Shown: piece by piece, positions 42,378 to 49,656 of the stretch
Layout: every line of letters begins with the position of its first letter
How positions within the stretch are numbered: position 1 is the first letter of the stretch
From: CBHTSZ01 sp966095765
GTDB lineage: Bacteria > Patescibacteriota > Saccharimonadia > Saccharimonadales > Saccharimonadaceae
Length of the DNA: 64,000 nucleotides
Reading direction: 5' to 3'
Assembly (NCBI GenBank): GCA_966095765.1
Contig: CBHTSZ010000004.1
Span: 82,991-146,990, forward strand
Position numbers and translations under genes: made by a program
Notes under the pieces: generated by a model
Seen by the model: the letters and a program-made list of their open reading frames with translations, nothing else
What the model was told of the DNA's origin: nothing
The model's database searches: none

Positions 42378-42968
42378 GTGATTGACGCACTATTTGGTTC
42401 AAAAACACGAGTAAAATTGTTGCACCTGTTTCTAAACAATCCGGGCCGTGCGTTTTACGTCCGTGAGATTACCCGTAAGATCGACGAACAGATCAACTCG
42501 GTTCGCCGTGAGCTTGCAAACATGCTGAGTATTGGCATCATCAAGAGTGAGAACAGCAACAACCGGCTCTACTACGAGATCAACCAGGATTACCCGCATT
42601 TTGCACCGCTGCATCAGATTTTTGCCGATAGCGGCGTTTCAGACGCGGTAGGCGTGGCTGATGCGAACGATTGGACGAAGCGTCTCAAGCCGCTCGGCGA
42701 CATACGGGTCGTTATCTTTGCTGGTAAGCTCGTCCATGGCAGCAGCAGTGACGTTGACGTACTTATTGCTGGTACCGTCAACAAAACGCAGATAAAGAAG
42801 TTCATCAAAGAGCTTGAGGAAGAGGAAAACAAGAGCCTCAACTATACCGTGATGGGCTATGAGGACTTCTACTACCGTCTCAGTATCAAGGATAGATTTG
42901 TCACGACCTTACTGAGTACAAAACATACTGTCATTGCCGATACCGAAGCTGTATTGACTGAGAAATAA
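42378..42968 (+). CDS. Winged-helix/minimal nucleotidyltransferase fusion, 196 aa
   Basis: The N-terminal ~75 residues form a winged helix (YVREITRKIDEQINSVRRELANML) and the C-terminal part a minimal nucleotidyltransferase with GSSSDVDVLI, the GSxxDxD catalytic motif. Starts at GTG with AGAGAGGG upstream. Such fusions are seen in CPR and archaeal genomes and may be regulators or toxin-antitoxin derivatives; no HEPN partner is adjacent. An MBL-fold gene follows by 17 nt. Confidence 0.78.
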   Translation: MIDALFGSKTRVKLLHLFLNNPGRAFYVREITRKIDEQINSVRRELANMLSIGIIKSENSNNRLYYEINQDYPHFAPLHQIFADSGVSDAVGVADANDWTKRLKPLGDIRVVIFAGKLVHGSSSDVDVLIAGTVNKTQIKKFIKELEEEENKSLNYTVMGYEDFYYRLSIKDRFVTTLLSTKHTVIADTEAVLTEK

Positions 42969-42985
42969 GAGTTAAGGAGAGAGAT

Positions 42986-43612
42986 ATGGATATCGAATAT
43001 AAAGGCGCAAACTGTGTCGTCATCACAACGAAAAAAACGAGCGTGGTCATTGACCCAAAGCTATCAACTGTTGGCCTTAAGGATATACTTCCCAAAAATG
43101 CTGTTGTGATTGCAACGCAATCTGATTTTCTCGCGAGCGGTGAAGATGCGGTTGTCGTTGACCGTCCAGGTGAATATGAAGTGCGCGACATCTCTATCGT
43201 TGGTGCCGCGGCGGAACGCCTGATTGATCATGACAAGAGTCTGAACGCTACGATTTATCGAGTAACCGTGGGTGATGTGACGTTTGCGGTGGTCGGACAC
43301 ATCGCTACACCTCTCACCGAGGAACAACTTGAGACGCTTGGTGTTGTCGACGTTGCCATCTTGCCTGTCGGTGGCAGCGGCTATACGCTTGACGCACATC
43401 AGGCCGTTGCTGCAGTCCGTCAGCTTAACCCGAAGGTCGTTATCCCAACACACTTTGCCGACAAAGCCGTTCACTATGAGGTCCCGCAGATGGAGCTCGA
43501 ACCTTTCCTTAAGGAGCTGAGTGCTTCTGAACATGAAAAGACTGCCAAATGGAAGGTAAAAGGGTCGCTCCCTGAAGTCCTGACCGTTGTCGAGCTGGAA
43601 CGCACCGCTTAG
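42986..43612 (+). CDS. MBL-fold hydrolase-like protein, 208 aa
   Basis: The sequence follows the beta-lactamase-superfamily pattern (CVVITTKKTSVVIDP, LPVGGSGYTLDAHQAVAAVRQLNPKVVIPTHF) of the UPF0173/UlaG-like group. The HxHxDH zinc motif is missing: ATQSDFLA stands in its place, so catalysis by the usual two-metal site is doubtful. AAGGAGAG precedes the ATG. It may be co-transcribed with the preceding nucleotidyltransferase gene. Confidence 0.75.
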   Translation: MDIEYKGANCVVITTKKTSVVIDPKLSTVGLKDILPKNAVVIATQSDFLASGEDAVVVDRPGEYEVRDISIVGAAAERLIDHDKSLNATIYRVTVGDVTFAVVGHIATPLTEEQLETLGVVDVAILPVGGSGYTLDAHQAVAAVRQLNPKVVIPTHFADKAVHYEVPQMELEPFLKELSASEHEKTAKWKVKGSLPEVLTVVELERTA

Positions 43613-43629
43613 TTCGATAGTGCGAAACT

Positions 43630-43657
43630 AAAAAACCTCCCGAGCGGGAGGTTTTTT
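43630..43657. terminator. Bidirectional terminator between the MBL gene and rpmB
   Basis: A 12-bp perfect stem (43630-43641 with 43646-43657), A-run and T-run on both sides, GAGC loop. Confidence 0.93.
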
Positions 43658-43670
43658 AATGGGAACTGAC

Positions 43671-43862
43671 TTACAGAACGCCCTTTTTCTTGAGCGTACG
43701 AATCGCCTGTGTCGACAGGGTCATGGTGACTTTCTGGCCGTCGACAACAAAGGTCTTCTTCTGAAGGTTTGGCTTGAAGACGCGCTTGGTGCGGCGCAAG
43801 CTAAAGCTCACGTTGTTTCCGTGCATCTTGCCTTTCCCAGTAATTTCACATCGTGCTGCCAT
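43671..43862 (-). CDS. rpmB: 50S ribosomal protein L28
   Basis: The 63-aa protein has the family start MAARCEITGKG and the VSFSLRRTKRVFKPNLQ core. It lacks the CxxC pair of zinc-type L28. AAAGGA lies upstream of ATG. Stand-alone gene between terminators. Confidence 0.95.
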   Translation of the reverse strand: MAARCEITGKGKMHGNNVSFSLRRTKRVFKPNLQKKTFVVDGQKVTMTLSTQAIRTLKKKGVL

Positions 43863-43943
43863 ATTTAGTTATTCCTTTACAACCGTTCTATACTACTGTT
43901 TTTTACTCCTCCCGTCAAGGGGTAGCGTAAGGGTTTTTTGCGG

Positions 43944-43949
43944 TATACT
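43944..43949 (+). promoter_or_regulatory. -10 box of the site-2 protease gene
   Basis: TATACT ends 7 nt before ATG 43957; the transcript would start at the AUG. Confidence 0.6.
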
Positions 43950-43956
43950 GGAGACA

Positions 43957-44610
43957 ATGACTTTTGATGTAACCTACATAGCGCTCGTTATCGCTGTCGT
44001 CCTGCTCAGTATGACACTCCACGAAGCGATGCACGCCTATGCGAGCTACTGGCTTGGAGATGATACTGCCAAGGCGCAGGGAAGGTTGACGCTCAATCCG
44101 ATTGCTCATATAGACCCGTTCTTAACCCTTGCGCTACCGGTGATGCTGGCTATCCTTGGACTCCCGATATTCGGTGGCGCCAAGCCAGTACCATTTAATC
44201 CCCTGAGGGTGCGTTATGGGGATTACGGAGCGGCTCTCGTGGGCGTTGCTGGTCCATTAACGAATCTCGTGATCGCGTTCTTTGCCTTCGGTATAGCAGC
44301 GGTGAGTGGAATCAATGTTGCTGATGGCCTGGCGAGCAGCTTTGCTGACCTCGTCTTTACACTCGTGGTGCTCGTGAACCTTGGCTTCTTCATCTTTAAT
44401 ATGTTGCCGATCCCGCCTCTCGATGGATCGCGTCTCCTTTATGCGCTCGCACCAGACGGTGCACGTCGGATGATGGAGGTGATCGAGCGACAGGGTATTC
44501 TCTTGGTGTTTGCGGTGGTGCTGCTCTTTAGCAGCCAGATCGGACAGTTTATTCTCGGTGCACGACAGGTGATTGTCGACATTTTCGCGGCGATATTTGG
44601 CGTTTTCTAA
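43957..44610 (+). CDS. Site-2 protease family (M50) membrane metalloprotease
   Basis: The 217-aa enzyme starts at ATG 43957 (MTFDVTYIA). It has five or six helices, the zinc motif HEAMH in helix 1-2 (~25-29) and NMLPIPPLDG, the third-ligand motif of the family. It is the short S2P type without PDZ domain and cleaves membrane-embedded substrates such as anti-sigma factors or signal-peptide remnants. The substrate is unknown. Confidence 0.93.
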   Translation: MTFDVTYIALVIAVVLLSMTLHEAMHAYASYWLGDDTAKAQGRLTLNPIAHIDPFLTLALPVMLAILGLPIFGGAKPVPFNPLRVRYGDYGAALVGVAGPLTNLVIAFFAFGIAAVSGINVADGLASSFADLVFTLVVLVNLGFFIFNMLPIPPLDGSRLLYALAPDGARRMMEVIERQGILLVFAVVLLFSSQIGQFILGARQVIVDIFAAIFGVF

Positions 44611-44620
44611 GTCGTCAAAA

Positions 44621-44629
44621 TGCTACAAT
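44621..44629 (+). promoter_or_regulatory. Extended -10 promoter ahead of the structured region and tRNA-Pro
   Basis: TGC TACAAT; no promoter is seen nearer to tRNA-Pro, so one transcript may cover 44636 to 45050. Confidence 0.6.
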
Positions 44630-44692
44630 ATAAGTAGCCTTCGAAGACCGGGGGTAAATGTTTTCCTAACACGAGATGAAAGGGAGCTTTAT

Positions 44693-44815
44693 ATGATCAC
44701 CGTCCGTGGACGATGTTTGCGAGCACCCACCTTGCGCGTACGCGAGGGAACTCATCTCCCTCGGTCCCTCGGAGGCTTTCCATTTGGTTCTAACAGGGTG
44801 TGGCGCAGTTGGTAG
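44693..44815 (+). CDS. Possible Arg-rich 40-aa peptide
   Basis: AAAGGGAG lies 6 nt before the ATG and a promoter lies ~65 nt upstream, so translation is likely. The peptide (MITVRGRCLRAPTLRVREG...) has about eight Arg and ends in VWRSW. Its last codons run over a tRNA-like start (CAGGGTGTGGCGCAGTTGG), so it may be a leader peptide or chance. No homologue recognised. Confidence 0.35.
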   Translation: MITVRGRCLRAPTLRVREGTHLPRSLGGFPFGSNRVWRSW

Positions 44816-44960
44816 CTTGTTTGCCCCACGAAATGAAATTTTGCGGGGACCCCTTTTACGGCTGGGGTGAAGACTGCCGGCGGCAGCCTGCAAGGAAACG
44901 TTCTCTTGAAAACTTCGTTTTCAAAGATGAAGTCTCGGGGTCGCCAGAGGTGACCGTGGG
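44799..44960 (+). ncRNA. Hairpin-rich region with a tRNA 5'-half-like sequence
   Basis: Bases 44799-44820 look like a tRNA 5' half (CAGGGTG acceptor, GG, CGCAGTTGGTAGC D arm). Consecutive hairpins follow: a CCCCaCgAAAT type stem with its 3' arm ending GCGGGG, CTGCC/GGCAG, TTGAAAAC/GTTTTCAA (perfect, 3-nt loop) and GGTCGCC/GGTGACC. No 3' tRNA half follows until the full tRNA-Pro. The meaning is unclear; it may be a tRNA remnant or a small RNA. The 44611-44971 gap holds no other feature. Confidence 0.35.
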
Positions 44961-44971
44961 GTCTTTAAAAT

Positions 44972-45049
44972 CAGGGTATAGCTTAGTCTGGCTAAAGCGC
45001 TGCGCTGGGGGTGCAGAGATCGGAGGTTCAAATCCTCTTACCCTGACCA
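44972..45049 (+). tRNA. tRNA-Pro(GGG), CCA encoded
   Basis: Acceptor CAGGGTA/TACCCTG, D arm with TCTGGCT loop, anticodon stem CTGCG/TGCAG with loop CTGGGGG (GGG), T arm GGAGG-TTCAAAT-CCTCT, discriminator A and CCA. Confidence 0.93.
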
Positions 45050-45072
45050 AGATTGATTTTTCATCGTACTTA

Positions 45073-45081
45073 TGCTATAAT
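45073..45081 (+). promoter_or_regulatory. Extended -10 promoter of the Nudix-RNase H gene
   Basis: TGC TATAAT ends 14 nt before ATG 45096; no Shine-Dalgarno. Confidence 0.7.
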
Positions 45082-45095
45082 CTACATACAATCGT

Positions 45096-45965
45096 ATGAA
45101 ACAAAAAGTATCCACTCGCGCGATCATCAAACAGGACGGAAAGGTCCTGTTGCTGAGGCGCAAGGGCGGGCGCCCAAGTATCCGTGGCATGTATGAGCTG
45201 CCAGGCGGACGGGTTCACATGAATCAACAGCCAGAAGATGCGGTCCGACACGCGCTTCGTATCCATACGAACGTCGCAGCAGAAACGGTACAGCTCAGCG
45301 ATGTAATGTCCTTTGTTGACCCAGATGATAGGGAACTTCAGTATGTCTTTATCGTGTTCGAGGCGACGCTTAAACCTACCGACAAAACTATCGAGCTAAG
45401 CTCAGAGTACGATAAATATGTTTGGAAGAAATTGTCAGACATACAACGAAATGAGCTAACGCAATCAACACTGCAGCTCCTCGGTCTTCAGGAAGTGCCA
45501 TATGCGACGAGCACGCCACAAGAGGTCGAGCTCGCAACTGATGCGAAAAACCCTACATTTAATGCAGCCGTTATTTACTCAGACGGGGGTTCACGTGGCA
45601 ACCCGGGACCGTCAGCGGCTGGTTTTGTCATCATGAACGAACGAGGAGAGGTTGTGTCCGAAGGTGGGGCATATCTCGGCATTACCACGAATAATATCGC
45701 CGAGTATCAAGCAGTGTACCTTGGTCTCGAACGCGCTCAGGAGCTGGGTGTAAGAGTGGTAGATTTTCGTATGGACTCCCAACTCGTTGCTAATCAGATG
45801 AACGGGCTCTATAAGATCAAGCACCCTGATCTCGCAATCATCCATCACCGCATCAATGAACTGGCAAGCCGTTTCGACAAGGTAACGTTCTCGCACGTAC
45901 GTCGGGAGTACAACAAGCTAGCCGATGGAGTCGTGAATAAGATTCTCGACCAACACCACGCTTAG
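45096..45965 (+). CDS. Nudix-fold/RNase HI fusion protein
   Basis: The 289 aa hold an N-terminal Nudix-type domain (~1-140; YELPGGRVHMNQQPEDAVRHAL) whose Nudix box lacks the metal-binding Glu pair of REUxEE, so it may bind but not cut nucleotides. The C-terminal domain (~150-289) is RNase HI with catalytic Asp in YSDGGSRGNPG, Glu in IAEYQAVYLGLE, Asp in RMDSQLVANQ and the last Asp in NKLADGVV. It should remove RNA from RNA-DNA hybrids. The fusion order is unusual; RNase HI normally has an N-terminal hybrid-binding domain or none. Confidence 0.88.
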   Translation: MKQKVSTRAIIKQDGKVLLLRRKGGRPSIRGMYELPGGRVHMNQQPEDAVRHALRIHTNVAAETVQLSDVMSFVDPDDRELQYVFIVFEATLKPTDKTIELSSEYDKYVWKKLSDIQRNELTQSTLQLLGLQEVPYATSTPQEVELATDAKNPTFNAAVIYSDGGSRGNPGPSAAGFVIMNERGEVVSEGGAYLGITTNNIAEYQAVYLGLERAQELGVRVVDFRMDSQLVANQMNGLYKIKHPDLAIIHHRINELASRFDKVTFSHVRREYNKLADGVVNKILDQHHA

Positions 45966-45968
45966 CGC

Positions 45969-45974
45969 TATACT
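45969..45974 (+). promoter_or_regulatory. -10 box of rnpB
   Basis: TATACT, 7 nt before the RNA 5' end predicted from the closing stem. Confidence 0.6.
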
Positions 45975-45980
45975 ATATAT

Positions 45981-46397
45981 AGCCAGATGATTAGACGATC
46001 GCCTGTGGTTACACAGGAGGAAAGTCCGGGCAGCACAGAACAACGACAGTTGCTAACGGCAACCGGGGGCGACCCTAGGGAAAGTGCCACAGAAACGATA
46101 CCGCCAAAGTATCCCTAAAGGATACATGGTAAGGATGAAACGAGTGGGCCCGGCTTGTCCGGGATAAGGAGTTCTAGCGTCGCAAGACGCGTTAACTCCC
46201 AAGGTAAGAGCCCACAGCGGCACATGGTGACATGTGCGGGAGGTAAACCCTGTCGGCTGCAAGGAGATCTGCTAAGCTACCCCAGCGGTAGTGGCTGTTC
46301 GCCAGTAGATCGTTTTAACCCGCTCGAACCCGCGAGCAATCTCGGGTCTAGATAGATGATCGTCCACGACAGAACCCGGCTTACCGATCATCTGGCT
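45981..46397 (+). ncRNA. rnpB: RNase P RNA (class A)
   Basis: Catalytic RNA of RNase P. The ends pair (AGCCAGATGAT with ATCATCTGGCT). Conserved blocks are present in order: GAGGAAAGTCCGGGC, ACAGAAACGATACCGCC, GGTAAGGATGAAACGAGTGGG, GGAGGTAAACCC with the GGU of L15 that binds tRNA CCA, and AGAACCCGGCTTA near the 3' end. About 417 nt, normal for type A. Confidence 0.95.
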
Positions 46398-46430
46398 ACT
46401 AAAAAACTCCCTTGGCGGGAGTTTTTTAGT
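46398..46430 (+). terminator. Terminator after rnpB
   Basis: A 14-bp perfect stem (46398-46411 with 46417-46430), bidirectional and shared with rplT. Confidence 0.93.
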
Positions 46431-46443
46431 ATCTGTAGACTAA

Positions 46444-46788
46444 CTAGTTCTTAGCAGCTTTGACGATTGCAGCGAAGGCTGCTGGTTCGCGGGCGGCGAG
46501 GTCGGCAAGCGTCTTGCGGTCGAGCTCGATACCAGCCTGCTTCAGGCCGTGCATCAGTTTACCGTAGGTAGTGCCGTTTTCACGGGCTGCGGCGTTGATG
46601 CGGGTGATCCAGAGGCTGCGAAGGTCGCGCTTCTTGTTGCGACGGTCACGGTATGCGTACTGCAGGGCGCGGATAACGGCTTGCTTGGCAAGGCGGTAGC
46701 TGCGCGTGCGGTTGTGCTGCATACCCTTAGCAGCTTTGAGAATCTTTTTGTGCTTTGCGTGTGCGGTAGTTCCTCGTTTGACTCGCAT
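46444..46788 (-). CDS. rplT: 50S ribosomal protein L20
   Basis: Early assembly protein of the large subunit. The 114 aa contain the typical basic helix and AKGMQHNRTRSYRLAKQAV. Last gene of infC-rpmI-rplT, 2 nt after rpmI. In other bacteria L20 or IF3 represses this operon; I do not see a clear L20-binding mimic. Confidence 0.96.
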   Translation of the reverse strand: MRVKRGTTAHAKHKKILKAAKGMQHNRTRSYRLAKQAVIRALQYAYRDRRNKKRDLRSLWITRINAAARENGTTYGKLMHGLKQAGIELDRKTLADLAAREPAAFAAIVKAAKN

Positions 46789-46790
46789 TA

Positions 46791-46985
46791 CTAGACTCCT
46801 AAGGCTCGTTTAATATTCTTGCCGAGCTTACCGGTGATTTCGGCGCTCGTGCCGATGACGCGTTTGCGTCGGTTGCTCTTCTTGGCGAGCAGGTGACCGC
46901 CGCTTGCGCGACGACGGGTGACTTTGCCAGAAGCGGTCAACTTAACACGCTTGGCGGTACCCTTGTGGGTCTTCATTTTAGGCAT
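46791..46985 (-). CDS. rpmI: 50S ribosomal protein L35
   Basis: The 64-aa basic protein begins MPKMKTHKGTAKRVKLTASGK, the family signature. Its ATG overlaps the infC stop (TAATG). Confidence 0.96.
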   Translation of the reverse strand: MPKMKTHKGTAKRVKLTASGKVTRRRASGGHLLAKKSNRRKRVIGTSAEITGKLGKNIKRALGV

Positions 46986-47491
46986 TATTTACTCCTTACC
47001 GTAACGCTCAGATTGCGACCAGCCATCTGAGGTTTTTGTTCCACAATTGCATCGTCTTCGAGCAGTTCGGTGATTTTACTCATCAGCTCAAAACCCAACT
47101 CCTGGTGGGCCATTTCACGTCCTCGGAAGAATATTTGAATTCGTACCTTGTCGCCATCAGCTAGGAAAGAACGGATCTTCTTTAACTTGATGTCGAGGTC
47201 GTGCTGGCCAATCTTGAGACCGAGGCGCATTTGCTTGAGCTCACTTTGCTTCGCATTCTTCTTGTTCCGCTGCAGCTCTTTCATCTTCTGGTACTGGTAC
47301 TTGCCCCAGTCGATGATTTTCGCAACAGGCGGAGATGCGGCAGGAGATATCTCAACCAAATCAAGTCCGGCATTTGCGGCGGCTTCCAGGGCCTCACTAC
47401 GTGACATTACCCCAAGCTGCTCACCACTCTCACCGATGACTCGCAGTTCCGAAGCACGGATGGCTTCGTTTATTCGAACTGATTTGTTAAT
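46985..47491 (-). CDS. infC: Translation initiation factor IF-3, AUU start
   Basis: IF3 keeps the subunits apart and proofreads start codons. The full N-domain (INEAIRASELRVIGESGEQLGV) is recovered only by starting at ATT 47491, which has GAGGAG 9 nt upstream. The first ATG (47407) would lose the first ~28 residues. From ATT the protein is 168 aa, the normal length. AUU starts allow IF3 to repress its own synthesis, as known in E. coli. The C-domain (KIRSFLADGDKVRIQIFFRGREMAHQ) is standard. First gene of infC-rpmI-rplT. Confidence 0.93.
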   Translation of the reverse strand: MNKSVRINEAIRASELRVIGESGEQLGVMSRSEALEAAANAGLDLVEISPAASPPVAKIIDWGKYQYQKMKELQRNKKNAKQSELKQMRLGLKIGQHDLDIKLKKIRSFLADGDKVRIQIFFRGREMAHQELGFELMSKITELLEDDAIVEQKPQMAGRNLSVTVRSK

Positions 47492-47523
47492 ACCGAAGGA
47501 CTCCTCAGACTTTGCAATTAGTA

Positions 47524-47532
47524 TTTATACCA
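47524..47532 (-). promoter_or_regulatory. Extended -10 promoter of infC
   Basis: On -, TGG TATAAA; predicted start about 25 nt before the AUU codon. Confidence 0.6.
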
Positions 47533-47583
47533 GGGGCCATTTTAGCAAATAACAGAGGAGAATGCAACCGATGCGCCAGGTTG

Positions 47584-49098
47584 TTAGCTTGGGTTGTCGT
47601 CGCGCTGTCGGTATTGAAGTGCCTCGGCCATGTGAGGTGGCTCGATCAAAGCGCTTTCCTCGAGGTCGGCGATGGTGCGGGCTACCTTGATGAGCTTGAA
47701 GTAACTCCGTGCCGAGAGCTTGAAGCGGTCGGTAGCTTGATTGAGGAGCTCAGTAGCCTCGCGGGAAAGGTTTGTGGTCTCGGCGATGTTTTTACTCGTA
47801 AGTTCAGCGTTCGATATGTTTTGTCCGTGTCGAGCGGCCTGGATCTCACGGGCTTTTTCGACCTTCGTGCGGAGCTGCGGGCTCTCGAGCGGCCCGTCGT
47901 GATGAGTAAGCAGGTCGCGCTCTGGTACCCGTGAGACACTCAGCGTCATGTCGATGCGATCCAGGAGTGGTCCGGACACGCGCTTTTGGTAGTTCATGAT
48001 CTGGGTGATCGCGCAGCTGCATTCATGGTCCGGGTCACCGTAGTAGCCGCATGGACAGGGGTTCTTGGTGGCGATAAGCATAAAGCTGGCCGGGTAGGTG
48101 ATACGACTAGCTGCACGTGAGACGTGCACTTTCCGGTCTTCAAGTGGTTGGCGAAGTGACTCGAGCACTGAGCGGGGGTACTCGGGTAGTTCATCAAGGA
48201 AGAGGACGCCGTGGTGTGCCAGGCTGACCTCGCCGGGTAGCGGTCGAGTTCCTCCCCCGATCAATGCGACCGTGCTTGAAGTGTGATGGGGTGAGCGAAA
48301 GGGCCGTTCAGTGATGATGCCGTCGATGTCTTCACCGACGAGACTGTGGAGCTTGGTGATGGCGATCTGCTCTTGGTATGTAGGTCGTGGCAAAATTGAC
48401 ACCAATGCACGAGCGAGCATGGTTTTGCCGGCACCTGGCGGGCCGTCCAGCAACAGATTGTGACCGCCAGCTGCCGCAATCAGCAGGGCACGCTTCGCTT
48501 GGTCTTGACCTTTGACGTCACTGATATCAACAGGGTAATTGAGGTTTTTTGTTGCTTTTTTGTCATCGGATGGAATAAGCTTTTTCTCTCCTAGTAGATG
48601 TAGGAAGAGGCTCGTGAGATCAGGCGCGCCGATAACTGTAATGCCTTCGACGAGACGCGCTTGTGCTTCGTTTGCCTTTGGAACGATAAGCGTCGCAAAG
48701 CCTCCGCTTCTCGCTGTCTCGGCTATGTTGATGATGCCTCTTACCGGTCGCAGCTCACCGCCGAGACCCAGCTCACCGGCGCAGAGCGTGCTATGCAGAC
48801 TATCCTGACGAAGCTGGCCGTTGACGATCAGGATAGCGAGGGCGATAGGGAGATCGAAGTGGGAACCATCTTTGGGGAGATCAGCTGGCGCGAGGTTGAT
48901 CGTCACTTTTTGGTTCGGGAAGTCGAGATGCGAGTTTTTGATAGCGCTCCGTACGCGCTCCTTGGCCTCATCGATCGCTTTGTTGCCAAGTCCGACGATC
49001 GACAGCGTAGGGAGACCCCTTGAGGTGTCGCACTCAATATCGATCAGGCGTCCTTCGAAGCCGTAGGCAGTAGCAGATATAACCCTCGCAGTAGCCAT
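47584..49098 (-). CDS. comM: YifB/ComM family Mg chelatase-like AAA+ ATPase
   Basis: Hexameric helicase that extends branch migration of incoming DNA during natural transformation. The start is ATG 49098 (MATARVISATAYGFEG). The 504 aa have the N-terminal Lon-like domain, Walker A GPPGAGKTML, Walker B LFLDELPEY, and a C-terminal Mg-chelatase domain with four Cys in a zinc-like cluster (CPCGYYGDPDHECSC). With the pilus motors and PilT it supports the idea of DNA uptake. Start is 11 nt behind its -10 box; leaderless. Confidence 0.94.
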   Translation of the reverse strand: MATARVISATAYGFEGRLIDIECDTSRGLPTLSIVGLGNKAIDEAKERVRSAIKNSHLDFPNQKVTINLAPADLPKDGSHFDLPIALAILIVNGQLRQDSLHSTLCAGELGLGGELRPVRGIINIAETARSGGFATLIVPKANEAQARLVEGITVIGAPDLTSLFLHLLGEKKLIPSDDKKATKNLNYPVDISDVKGQDQAKRALLIAAAGGHNLLLDGPPGAGKTMLARALVSILPRPTYQEQIAITKLHSLVGEDIDGIITERPFRSPHHTSSTVALIGGGTRPLPGEVSLAHHGVLFLDELPEYPRSVLESLRQPLEDRKVHVSRAASRITYPASFMLIATKNPCPCGYYGDPDHECSCAITQIMNYQKRVSGPLLDRIDMTLSVSRVPERDLLTHHDGPLESPQLRTKVEKAREIQAARHGQNISNAELTSKNIAETTNLSREATELLNQATDRFKLSARSYFKLIKVARTIADLEESALIEPPHMAEALQYRQRDDNPS

Positions 49099-49109
49099 AA
49101 CTGTTTTAG

Positions 49110-49137
49110 AGTATACATGGCTATTTATTTCTGACAA
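49110..49137 (-). promoter_or_regulatory. comM promoter
   Basis: On -, TTGTCA and TATACT are 16 bp apart. It faces the ssrA promoter. Confidence 0.7.
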
Positions 49138-49143
49138 CGCTTC

Positions 49144-49152
49144 TGGTAAAAT
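49144..49152 (+). promoter_or_regulatory. ssrA promoter (-10)
   Basis: Extended -10 TGG TAAAAT. The pre-tmRNA leader starts with a 9-bp perfect hairpin GTTGAGTCG/CGACTCAAC (49159-49167 with 49183-49191), a likely processing signal just before the mature 5' end. Confidence 0.65.
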
Positions 49153-49197
49153 AAGCATGTTGAGTCGCACACCACTGCGAGACGACTCAACCGGCAA

Positions 49198-49598
49198 GGG
49201 GCTGATACAGCTTTCGACGATTGGACCTTAACAGATCATTTTGCAAGCCGACTAACTGACGTATCAGTTTTTTAACTGCAAACACATTTGCATCAGCAAT
49301 TGCTAAGGTAAAGAGCGCTTTCAGCGTTCCTAGCCTTGCCTTTGCGCCAGCTGTAGCCTAATACGCTCAGCCATCGCTTCACTCAGGCAACATAGGGTGG
49401 ATGCGGTGTTATATACCTGTTGCTGGTTCTTGCCTCGGGCTGCTAGGGGGCGAGAATGAGATTTACTAGCGCTGGCGATACCCTTTGTTTGTTATTCCTC
49501 TAGGGAGTAGCGCCACTAAATACATGGGAATAACTATGCTTGTAGACGAATGATCAGTTACCGATCGGACCGGGGGGCAGTACCCCGCAGCTCCACCA
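49198..49598 (+). ncRNA. ssrA: tmRNA (one-piece)
   Basis: Rescues stalled ribosomes and tags the nascent protein. The ends form the tRNA-like domain: GGGGCTG pairs with CAGCTCC, then ACCA, and TTCGAC follows the 5' arm. The tag frame opens at resume codon GCA 49278 after TTAACT and runs to TAA 49359-49361, coding 27 residues that begin ANTFASAIA and end FAPAVA. That is longer than the 10-residue E. coli tag and ends AVA rather than LAA. A terminator follows at 49609. Confidence 0.95.
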
Positions 49599-49608
49599 GA
49601 CGAGAGAG

Positions 49609-49632
49609 CCCATCCAAACGGATGGGTTTTGT
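49609..49632 (+). terminator. Terminator after ssrA
   Basis: CCCATCC/GGATGGG with AAAC loop and a TTTTGT tail. Confidence 0.9.
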
Positions 49633-49643
49633 CGTTGCCCCGA

Positions 49644-49649
49644 TATAAT
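49644..49649 (+). promoter_or_regulatory. -10 box of the GH5 gene
   Basis: TATAAT ends 7 nt before ATG 49657. Confidence 0.65.
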
Positions 49650-49656
49650 AAGAGGT

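Noticed and set aside
44799..44971. Group I intron in a tRNA gene
   Set aside because: No P7/P3 core words and no matching 3' tRNA half were found.
44800..45099. 99-aa frame over tRNA-Pro
   Set aside because: It reads through the tRNA gene and a hairpin cluster; it is a by-product of RNA genes.
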